Positions 1-5,515 of a stretch of DNA of 7,682 nt are shown in pieces. The translations under genes and the position numbers were made by a program. Within the stretch, counting starts at the first letter, position 1. Each line of letters opens with the position of its first letter. The stretch spans positions 1 through 7,682 of the forward strand of contig DLYX01000310.1 of NCBI GenBank assembly GCA_003447545.1, given 5' to 3'. Under the pieces are notes generated by a model, which ran no database searches, had not been told where the DNA came from, and was given only the letters and a program-made list of their open reading frames with translations. The DNA comes from Deltaproteobacteria bacterium. GTDB taxonomy: Bacteria > Desulfobacterota > Binatia > UBA12015.

Positions 1-1
1 C

Positions 2-1153
2 CTGCTCGCACCCGCTCTCTGGGTGGGAACCGAGTACCTTTTTCCCAATCTCTTTCCATGGAGGATGGCCTATACGCAGCGGGAGTTTCCCCTCCTCATT
101 CAGTCTGCAGACGTGGCCGGACCCTATCTTCTCTCGTTTGCCATCTTGTGGTTTGCCGCCGGACTCGTGCGTCCGCGTATCACTCGCATCGTCCCTCCGT
201 TAATCCTCGTGGCCCTGCTCCTCGCCTATGCCCAGTGGCAAATGCCTCGGGTGCAGACGGCGATAGAGACCGCGCCCTCGTTGCGTGTCGGTGTCGTGCA
301 AGGAAATCTCTCTCTTTTTGCAAAACGTGACCCCAACGATCTCGACAGGAACCTGAAGACATACCGGAGGCTCTCCGAGAGCCTCCAGCCCCCGCCGGAC
401 TTGCTGATCTGGCCGGAAACGGTTGTGACCTGGGGCCTGCCACAAGACCGCCCCCTCGAGGCCGCGCGGGACCCTTACCCCGAGGCGCCCACCGCGATGC
501 TTTTCGGCGCGCTTTCCTATCGCCAAACTCCGCAAGGGCTGGATTTTTACAACAGCCTTTTCCTGCGCACCGCCGAAGGCCGGCTGAAGGGTCGCTATGA
601 CAAAATGGTCCTGATGCCCTTTGGCGAATTTCTGCCCTTCAGTGAACAATTTCCCATCATCCGATCGTGGAGTCCAAACTCCGGAGATTTCCACGCCGGC
701 CGGGAGGCTACGGTCCTCTCGCTGAATCAGGATATCCGCATAGGGCCCGCTATTTGTTACGAAGACATGATGGCCTCGCCACTCGGCACATCGGCCGCCA
801 AGGGAGCCAACCTCCTGGTCAGCGTCGCCAACGACGCCTGGTACGGCGACAGCGCAGCCCTGCTCCTGCATGAGACTCTGGGACAATGGCGTGCCTTGGA
901 AAACCGCCGATATTTCGTTCGCGCGACCAATTCCGGACTCACCTCCGCTATCGACCCGATGGGCAAGCGGTTTTTCCAGCTTCCCCGAGGGAAGAGCGTT
1001 GCGGGCACCCTCGAGGCCCGATTGCTCGACCAGAGCACGGTCTACCAGAGACATCCGCACAGTTTCCCGCGATTCGTGCTAGGTCTCAGCCTTGTCGTTC
1101 TCGGATGGGCCCGCGCGAGAAGGTTCCGAGGCAACGAAAACCTGCCCAATTAA
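2..1153 (+). CDS. lnt: Apolipoprotein N-acyltransferase, 5'-truncated by window edge
   Basis: This enzyme transfers an acyl chain from a phospholipid to the N-terminal cysteine of diacylated lipoproteins, the last step of lipoprotein maturation in the inner membrane. The frame is open to the left edge, so the GTG at 23 is an internal valine and not the start; about 130 residues are probably missing compared with the roughly 510-residue E. coli protein. Numbering from the GTG at 23, the nitrilase-fold triad is visible: Glu132 in IWPETV, Lys194 in YDKMVLMPFGEF and Cys245 in AICYEDM. Their spacing (62 and 51 residues) is close to the E. coli triad 267-335-387. Hydrophobic helices lie near residues 30-48 and 57-72, and a last one near 350-366 (FVLGLSLVVLG). 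The gene ends 93 bases before the ATPase gene. Its product would be expected to acylate the Wza-like lipoprotein encoded further on, but a functional link to the EPS genes is only inference. Confidence 0.95.
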   Translation: MLAPALWVGTEYLFPNLFPWRMAYTQREFPLLIQSADVAGPYLLSFAILWFAAGLVRPRITRIVPPLILVALLLAYAQWQMPRVQTAIETAPSLRVGVVQGNLSLFAKRDPNDLDRNLKTYRRLSESLQPPPDLLIWPETVVTWGLPQDRPLEAARDPYPEAPTAMLFGALSYRQTPQGLDFYNSLFLRTAEGRLKGRYDKMVLMPFGEFLPFSEQFPIIRSWSPNSGDFHAGREATVLSLNQDIRIGPAICYEDMMASPLGTSAAKGANLLVSVANDAWYGDSAALLLHETLGQWRALENRRYFVRATNSGLTSAIDPMGKRFFQLPRGKSVAGTLEARLLDQSTVYQRHPHSFPRFVLGLSLVVLGWARARRFRGNENLPN

Positions 1154-1161
1154 AGGAACCC

Positions 1162-1175
1162 ACGTCGCGGGACGT
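1162..1175. repeat. Small inverted repeat between lnt and the ATPase gene
   Basis: ACGTC (1162-1166) and GACGT (1171-1175) form a perfect 5-base inverted repeat with a GCGG loop, 9 bases after the lnt stop codon. No T tract follows, so it does not look like an intrinsic terminator and transcription may read through. The left arm also belongs to an 11-base motif at 1161-1171 that recurs with one mismatch at 1208-1218. A role as an operator or RNA hairpin is possible but unsupported. Confidence 0.3.
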
Positions 1176-1235
1176 TGAGCAAAGGAGATCCTCGCGCGCC
1201 ATTATGGCACGTCGGGGGAATCGACGGCGATATTC

Positions 1236-1241
1236 GGAGAG
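1236..1241 (+). promoter_or_regulatory. Ribosome binding site that sets the ATPase start
   Basis: GGAGAG lies five bases before the ATG at 1247. This favours 1247 over the in-frame TTG at 1175. The protein sequence agrees, because ExeA-like ATPases typically begin with MYL-(D/E)-F-(Y/F)-GL, exactly as encoded from 1247. Confidence 0.75.
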
Positions 1242-1246
1242 AAGCG

Positions 1247-3295
1247 ATGTACCTGGAGTTCTACGGACTCAGCGAAAAACCCTTCACGCAGACACCCGAC
1301 CCTCGGGATCTGTATTGGAACGATGGCTACCGGGAGACTTTGGCCAGCCTGCGCTACGGGATCCTGGAGCGAAAAGGCTTTATCGCGATGGTCGGAGAGG
1401 CTGGCACCGGCAAGACCACACTCCTCCGAAAACTGCTTGACGATCTCGGAGATGAGGTTGTTTCGGTTTTCCTCTTCAACCCGAACGCCACGTTCGAGGA
1501 GATCCTCGAATATACCCTGAGCGAATTGGGCATCAGCTCACCGGCCGGAAAAAAGCTGGCGATGCTCCAGCAATTGAATGAATTTCTGCTCGCGGCCTTC
1601 TCCGAAGGACGCAACACGATTCTGCTCATCGATGAAGCCCAGGACCTCGACATCGACGTTCTGGAATCCTTGCGCCTGCTCTCCAACCTCGAGACAGCGC
1701 AGGACAAGATCCTGCAGATCGTACTTTCCGGCCAACCGGAATTGGCCGACCGACTGGCCGATCCCAGCATTCGGCAGCTGAAACAGAGGATAGCCGTGCG
1801 TTGTCGGCTGGACCCTCTGACGCGGGAAGAGTTGCCCGAATTTATCGAGGCGCGCCTCGCCGTTGCCGGCGGCTCACCCTCTCTTTTTCTCCCCGAGAGC
1901 CTCGACGCAATCTGGCAATATTCCAGCGGAATCCCGCGCCTGATCAACACAGTCTGCGACAATGCCCTGCTCGTGGGCTACGCGCTGGGCCGCAAGACGA
2001 TCGACAGCGAAGTTCTCCGGGAAGTCATTGCTGACCTCGAGAAAATCGACCCGCGTCACACCGCACCCATCCTCGAGCCGACCCGGCAAGATACTGAAAA
2101 CAATAGGATAATTGCGGATTCCGCGACGACCAAGCCTGTCCCGACGACCGCCGATATCAGCCCGGAAAGCCGTCCCGCAGACCCCGCGCCCGAGGCGCCG
2201 AAAACGAATTCCGACAAGCCTGTCGAACCACCGCAGCGACCCGTGAACAATTCCCTTTTGGCTGGACTGCTGGCTGTCGGCCTTCTGCTCTTTGCCGCGG
2301 TCGCCTGGTTTGGCGAGGCACCTCCTGCACCCTCCGTGATGCCATCGGGCAGCCCCGGCGACGTGAGCACAACGAACCCGCCGATTCCCGCAAGGCCCTC
2401 CGCGCCGGTACTCGCGGACGCGCCTCGAGATGCGGAGAACGCCGCCCCCGAAAAATTACCGATCGCACTGCCGCTTCCGAGTCCGACTTCGGATCCGGTC
2501 CCCACAGCGACCCCGCAGCCGACGCCGGTGCCGAGCGCCAGCCCGTCACCGACGGTTAGTCCGACACCGACCGCAAGTCCGGCACCGAGCGCGAGTCCGG
2601 TACCCACCGCGAGCGCCCTGTCCACAGCAGCGCCGGTAGTGGTCGCGGCAATGCCACGAGAAACCGCGTCCGCAGCGATGCAAAGCGGCGCCCAAATGCT
2701 CCAGCCAAAGCCAGTACCGGATGCTGTTCGGTTGGCTGCGGTCCTGCCGCCGTCAGTCGGGTCGTCCCCGACAAGCCCGCGCCCCGCGGCGACCCCGGTC
2801 ATTGCGCCCTCCCAACCTGACGCATTGCCCGAGCCAGCCGAGGCCCGGCCGGAGACGTCAACCGAACGCCCCATAACCGTGCCTGCGCTCCTCGAAATCC
2901 AACTCGGAGACACCCTCGCCGCGATGGCCAACCGGGTCTACGGAACGCAGAGCTATACACTTCTGGATCTGATTCAGGCAGCGAATCCCGGCCTCGATGA
3001 CCCCAGCCGGATCATCGCCGGCGGAGTTGTTCTTTTCCCGAGCCTCGACGCAGCCACGCGCATCGTCTCCGGACCGGATGGGCAACTCCAGGTCATTGCC
3101 CTGACCACGCCAAGCCTCCGGCAGGCACTCGCCCGCCAGAGCCTGCTGCAGAAGCAGTTGGCCCAGCCCGTCGAGATCGAAACGGTCAGCTTGTACGATG
3201 GCCCGGACCTTTATCGGGTGTTCCTGCCGGCCTTCACCGACCCCGATGACGCACTGCGCACCGCGCAAACCCTCGGTCCAGTTCTGCAAAAATAA
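1247..3295 (+). CDS. ExeA-like AAA+ ATPase with transmembrane segment, LysM-like and SPOR-like C-terminus (EPS locus type)
   Basis: Predicted 682-residue inner-membrane ATPase, topology N-in/C-out. The N-terminal ~270 residues match the ExeA/GspA-like family that includes the ATPase of exosortase-associated polysaccharide loci: family start MYLEFYGLSEKPF, Walker A GEAGTGKT at 50-57 (Lys56), Walker B ILLIDEAQ at 125-132 (Asp129, Glu130), then a SGQPEL sensor-like segment and a lid around 195-265. One hydrophobic segment spans about 336-355. Residues 356-545 are a Pro/Ala/Ser/Thr linker with PTASP/PSASP-like repeats, long enough to cross much of the periplasm. Residues about 546-600 resemble a LysM domain (LGDTLAAMANRVYG and AANPGL motifs), and about 620-682 look SPOR-like, with no family confirmed. 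Both would bind peptidoglycan, as in ExeA and DamX. The likely role is ATP-driven positioning or assembly of the export machine at the cell wall; this is inferred from architecture and neighbours. The ATPase domain is certain; its partner is not. Confidence 0.88.
   Translation: MYLEFYGLSEKPFTQTPDPRDLYWNDGYRETLASLRYGILERKGFIAMVGEAGTGKTTLLRKLLDDLGDEVVSVFLFNPNATFEEILEYTLSELGISSPAGKKLAMLQQLNEFLLAAFSEGRNTILLIDEAQDLDIDVLESLRLLSNLETAQDKILQIVLSGQPELADRLADPSIRQLKQRIAVRCRLDPLTREELPEFIEARLAVAGGSPSLFLPESLDAIWQYSSGIPRLINTVCDNALLVGYALGRKTIDSEVLREVIADLEKIDPRHTAPILEPTRQDTENNRIIADSATTKPVPTTADISPESRPADPAPEAPKTNSDKPVEPPQRPVNNSLLAGLLAVGLLLFAAVAWFGEAPPAPSVMPSGSPGDVSTTNPPIPARPSAPVLADAPRDAENAAPEKLPIALPLPSPTSDPVPTATPQPTPVPSASPSPTVSPTPTASPAPSASPVPTASALSTAAPVVVAAMPRETASAAMQSGAQMLQPKPVPDAVRLAAVLPPSVGSSPTSPRPAATPVIAPSQPDALPEPAEARPETSTERPITVPALLEIQLGDTLAAMANRVYGTQSYTLLDLIQAANPGLDDPSRIIAGGVVLFPSLDAATRIVSGPDGQLQVIALTTPSLRQALARQSLLQKQLAQPVEIETVSLYDGPDLYRVFLPAFTDPDDALRTAQTLGPVLQK
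2460..2640 (+). repeat. Proline/serine/threonine repeat region inside the ATPase gene
   Basis: Residues about 405-465 of the ATPase are built from short degenerate units of the type P-(T/S)-(A/V)-S-P. At the DNA level this is a run of related blocks such as CCGACACCGACCGC and CCGGCACCGAGCGC. Such segments usually form extended, flexible spacers between a membrane anchor and a cell-wall-binding domain. The repetition also creates long open frames on the minus strand that encode Gly/Val-rich nonsense, which I did not annotate. Confidence 0.7.
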
Positions 3296-3427
3296 ACACT
3301 ATTTTGGGCCGAACCCTCGTGGTTTTGCACGATTCTGCCGATGATTGGCATGGATGCACCAAAAACGTATCCATGGGAGGGGTGGCAGAACCTTGAAAAA
3401 GCTAGCATTTACATTGTTTTCTGAGAA

Positions 3428-3480
3428 ATTGGCGGAGACCGCCTTGGCTTCAGATTTGCTTTTCTCTCTTTTGCGCCAAT
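3428..3480 (+). repeat. Overlapping, mutually exclusive inverted repeats in the leader of the export gene
   Basis: ATTGGCG (3428-3434) is a perfect inverted match to CGCCAAT (3474-3480), 39 bases apart. The left arm overlaps a second perfect repeat, GGCGG (3431-3435) and CCGCC (3439-3443) around an AGA loop. A further TTGGC at 3444-3448 can also pair with GCCAA at 3475-3479. The short and long hairpins share bases, so only one can form at a time. A pyrimidine-rich stretch (3458-3472) lies between them. This could be an attenuator or regulatory RNA structure; no known riboswitch class is recognised. Confidence 0.4.
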
Positions 3481-3567
3481 CTATTCCCGGGCAAGATGGC
3501 GACAGGCCGAAAGCGTTAAACTTTCACAAGCCTTTTCAGCCCGAAACCGCTATAAAAACTGTTCCAC

Positions 3568-3572
3568 GGAGA
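3568..3572 (+). promoter_or_regulatory. Ribosome binding site supporting the TTG start at 3582
   Basis: GGAGA at 3568-3572 lies nine bases before the TTG at 3582. Starting there puts the hydrophobic signal segment about 15 residues from the N-terminus, as expected for a lipoprotein signal peptide. Starts at 3345, 3354 or 3393 would bury that segment behind 60-80 residues. GGGAGGGG at 3375-3382 is the only rival Shine-Dalgarno-like sequence, 10 or more bases before the TTG at 3393. Confidence 0.6.
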
Positions 3573-3581
3573 CACTCCAAA

Positions 3582-4358
3582 TTGAAATTCACGCAAGCAA
3601 ATGACTCGGGATCGCCGCAGTCCGGCTTTTCTCTCACCTTGATTCTGGTGATGACCGGACTGCTGGCTTCCGCTTGCGGCCCCAGCATCAGCCAGCAACG
3701 AGCGCTGATGATGATGGCGCAGGTTCCGGCCGAGCAGACCAGCCCGGCGAAACTTCTCCCCGAGCAGGTCGACCCTCTCAGCTATCGTTTGGCACCAGGC
3801 GACCTGATTGACGTGAAGTTCACCCATCATCCCGAGGAGAACGAACGCGTCCCCCTCCGGCCGGACGGGTTGATCAGTTTGCAGATCGCCGGCGACATCA
3901 ACGCTGCCGGCCTCACGGTCGCTGAGCTGCAGCGTCTCATCGTCGAGAAATCGTCGGCAACACTCCGCGACCCCGTGGTCAGCGTGATCATCGCCCAACT
4001 GGCCGAGCATAAAGTCTACGTCGGCGGCGATGTGGCGAAGCCTGGATTCGTGAACTTCCGAGATGGCCTCACCCCACTCCAGGCCGTGATCGAACGAGGC
4101 GGCTTTACCGACACTGCTCGGATGGACGAGGTTCTCTACGTCACCCGCATGGGCGGTGAGATCCAGACACAGCGTCTGGATCTGGAAGCCGTCGTTCAGG
4201 GAGATTCGCCGGAAGAAATTTACATGGCGCCCGACGATATCGTCTTCGTCCCCAAAACCTTCATCGGACAAGCCAACATCTGGGTGGATCAATGGATCCG
4301 CGGCTTGCTCCCAACCGTACCGCGGCCAGGCTTCGACCTGAACGCAATGGCATTCTGA
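3582..4358 (+). CDS. Wza-like polysaccharide export outer-membrane lipoprotein
   Basis: Predicted outer-membrane exit protein for exopolysaccharide, 258 residues from a TTG start. A signal peptide with hydrophobic core SLTLILVMTGLLA is followed by LASAC, giving a lipidated Cys32. The lipobox is slightly atypical because position -3 is Ala rather than Leu. A Poly_export domain spans about 65-145, opening with YRLAPGDLIDVKF and containing LRPDGLISLQIAGDINAAGLT. An SLBB-like domain follows from VYVGGDVAKPGFVNF (about 145-200), then a YMAPDDIVFVPKT segment. The C-terminal stretch with ANIWVDQWIRGLLP could be the amphipathic helix that crosses the outer membrane in Wza-type octamers. One SLBB domain and this length match the short export proteins of exosortase-type EPS loci rather than E. 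coli Wza (about 380 residues). It ends 23 bases before the kinase-like gene, so the two are probably cotranscribed. Family assignment is firm; the start is fairly likely. Confidence 0.9.
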   Translation: MKFTQANDSGSPQSGFSLTLILVMTGLLASACGPSISQQRALMMMAQVPAEQTSPAKLLPEQVDPLSYRLAPGDLIDVKFTHHPEENERVPLRPDGLISLQIAGDINAAGLTVAELQRLIVEKSSATLRDPVVSVIIAQLAEHKVYVGGDVAKPGFVNFRDGLTPLQAVIERGGFTDTARMDEVLYVTRMGGEIQTQRLDLEAVVQGDSPEEIYMAPDDIVFVPKTFIGQANIWVDQWIRGLLPTVPRPGFDLNAMAF

Positions 4359-4370
4359 CCAGAGATTCCC

Positions 4371-4375
4371 GGGAG
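4371..4375 (+). promoter_or_regulatory. Ribosome binding site for the GTG start at 4382
   Basis: GGGAG at 4371-4375 lies six bases before the GTG at 4382. This start gives MGKTYEALKRAEAER, which resembles the N-terminus of CpsD-type kinases in split EPS loci. The longer alternative from the ATG at 4292 would overlap the export gene by 67 bases and add an unrelated Arg/Pro-rich leader. Confidence 0.75.
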
Positions 4376-4381
4376 ATTCAC

Positions 4382-5515
4382 GTGGGTAAGACATACGAAG
4401 CATTGAAGCGGGCCGAAGCAGAGCGAAAAGCCCGCCTCGCAAAGGAGGGCCGGCGCGACGAGATCGACGTCGAGACCACCGCCGCGAGCGCCACATCCAG
4501 CGGATCCGCCGAGAGTTCCGACTTGAACGCGGGGTCGGAAACCCGGGAAGCGAGCGCCAAACCGTCGGTCGAGCCTGCGCTCGAACCAGAGGCGCCCCAC
4601 CAGAACCTCCCTGCCATGAACGAGGGCCGCTGGGCCCGCATCGGCGAACACCTCAAGAGGATGGCCGGCGGACAGGCGAACGGCAATGGACACGCCAACG
4701 GTAACGGACACGCCAACGGAAATGGCAACGGACACGCCAACGGGAACGGCAACGGCAACGGTAACGGTAACGGTAACGGAGCCTATTACGGCGCCGGAAA
4801 CGATTTCCACGGCCGCAAGCATTTCAGCTTCGACGTGCCTCCCACGACGGTCGAGGAGTTCCAGCAACTCCGCAAGAATATTCTGGCGGCCAAAGGCCCG
4901 CGGGCGCTGCAACTGATGCTGCTGGTCAGCTCCCGCCACGGCGAGGGCGTCACGACCACAACCGCCCTCCTCGGATCCACCATGGCCCAAGGGGGCCGCT
5001 GTCTGGTGATCGATGCGAACTTCCGCACCCCGGGACTGACCAATGTCTTCGGGGGCGAAACTCGCACCGGACTCTGCGAAGCGCTGGCCGACGGTGGCGA
5101 TGGATCGGAACATATCCACCCTACCGATCTACCGAACCTCTACTTCATGCCCACCGGAATTGGCCCCATGCGGGTCCCCTATATGTTCGAAGGGCGCTCC
5201 TTTGACGATCTACTCAGCGCACTCCGCAAGGACTTCGACACCATCCTGATCGATGGGGCTCCGATGGAGATGTATGCAGACAGCGCCTACCTCGCGCCGC
5301 GCACCGACGGAGTCGTCGTCGTCATTCAGGCTGAAGCCACGCCAGTGAGCGCACCCGCGATCTCGCTGCGCGAACTCGAGAGGGTGAGCGCGCCAGTCAT
5401 CGGCGCCATCCTGAACCGGACCCAGAACTACATCCCCGAAACGCTGACCCGACTGGCGAACCCTCAGGACGTGATCGAGGTTGCCGTGATTCCCGACCAG
5501 GGGGCGCGATCGTGA
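4382..5515 (+). CDS. CpsD/BY-kinase-like P-loop protein with degenerate Walker A and Asn-Gly repeat
   Basis: A 377-residue cytoplasmic protein of the bacterial tyrosine-kinase/MinD superfamily, probably the partner of the adjacent GumC-like protein. The N-terminus MGKTYEALKRAEAER is typical of split EPS autokinases. Residues 25-99 are low complexity, and 100-133 are an Asn-Gly/His-Ala repeat. The P-loop domain covers about 150-370: the Walker A position reads SSRHGEGVTTTT (183-194), where Val190 replaces the nucleotide-binding lysine; the Walker A' position reads LVIDANFRTPG, keeping Asp211 but with Asn213 where the second Asp is usual; the Walker B position reads ILIDGAP with Asp291. No C-terminal tyrosine cluster is present; the protein ends VAVIPDQGARS. 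Known BY-kinases need the P-loop lysine and autophosphorylate that cluster, so this protein is probably not a normal kinase and may be a regulatory pseudokinase. The stop overlaps the next start (GTGA), implying translational coupling. Confidence 0.87.
   Translation: MGKTYEALKRAEAERKARLAKEGRRDEIDVETTAASATSSGSAESSDLNAGSETREASAKPSVEPALEPEAPHQNLPAMNEGRWARIGEHLKRMAGGQANGNGHANGNGHANGNGNGHANGNGNGNGNGNGNGAYYGAGNDFHGRKHFSFDVPPTTVEEFQQLRKNILAAKGPRALQLMLLVSSRHGEGVTTTTALLGSTMAQGGRCLVIDANFRTPGLTNVFGGETRTGLCEALADGGDGSEHIHPTDLPNLYFMPTGIGPMRVPYMFEGRSFDDLLSALRKDFDTILIDGAPMEMYADSAYLAPRTDGVVVVIQAEATPVSAPAISLRELERVSAPVIGAILNRTQNYIPETLTRLANPQDVIEVAVIPDQGARS
4679..4780 (+). repeat. In-frame tandem repeat encoding Asn-Gly and His-Ala units
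   Basis: These 102 bases are 34 codons of the kinase-like gene. The pattern is an 18-base unit encoding NGNGHA twice, a 24-base unit encoding NGNGNGHA, then seven 6-base AAC-GGN units encoding NG. The array replaces what would be a plain linker between the N-terminal helix and the P-loop domain. The third codon positions vary (GGC, GGT, GGA, GGG), so the array is not a single recent slippage product. Confidence 0.9.

Larger units (their letters stand above)
3296..3581 (+). other. 286-base AT-richer intergenic region, probable promoter and leader of the export operon
   Basis: This is the largest gap in the window and is visibly richer in A/T than the flanking genes. It precedes the compact run of wza-like, kinase-like and chain-length genes, so it is the likeliest place for their promoter. 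I cannot name a convincing sigma-70 pair: TTGAAA at 3393 and TTTACA at 3408 resemble -35 boxes but lack a good -10 at normal spacing, and TATAAA at 3551 lacks a good -35. The region holds a possible 27-codon leader ORF (3341-3424) and overlapping inverted repeats (3428-3480), described separately. An in-frame extension of the export gene also runs through it from a TTG at 3345, but the translation before the signal peptide looks non-coding in character. Confidence 0.5.

Noticed and set aside
200..1060. 286-codon minus-strand open frame inside lnt
   Set aside because: Lies entirely opposite the conserved catalytic domain of lnt and has no recognisable domain.
886..1440. 184-codon + strand frame bridging the end of lnt and the start of the ATPase gene
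   Set aside because: Overlaps two well-supported genes in another frame and is Arg/Pro-rich, as expected of a frame-shifted GC-rich reading.
2056..2931. 291-codon minus-strand open frame opposite the ATPase, rich in VGTGLALG-like repeats
   Set aside because: It is the antisense of the Pro/Ser/Thr repeat linker; the repeat pattern and lack of stops follow from GC-rich codons on the + strand.
3289..3305. AAAATA/TATTTT inverted repeat spanning the ATPase stop codon as a terminator
   Set aside because: The stem is only A/T pairs with no GC core and no following T tract, too weak for an intrinsic terminator.
3383..3397. Sigma-54-like element TGGCAG...TTGAA
   Set aside because: The GG and GC anchor pairs are not ten bases apart; the -12 GC is missing, so it does not meet the -24/-12 consensus.
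3481..3560. Possible c-di-GMP (GEMM) riboswitch before the export gene
   Set aside because: Some GGCC-GAAA fragments look suggestive, but the conserved GEMM core and tetraloop receptor are not present.
3345..3581. Longer N-terminus for the export protein from TTG at 3345
   Set aside because: It would place about 79 residues before the signal peptide; the TTG at 3582 has its own ribosome site and gives a normal lipoprotein signal.
4681..4778. Repeat array as a CRISPR or non-coding satellite
   Set aside because: Units are in frame, very short, without spacers, and encode a continuous low-complexity linker.
4289..5119. Minus-strand open frame with alternating Val/Thr/Ala repeats
   Set aside because: Antisense shadow of the Asn-Gly repeat and P-loop domain of the real gene; no family-like sequence and no ribosome site.
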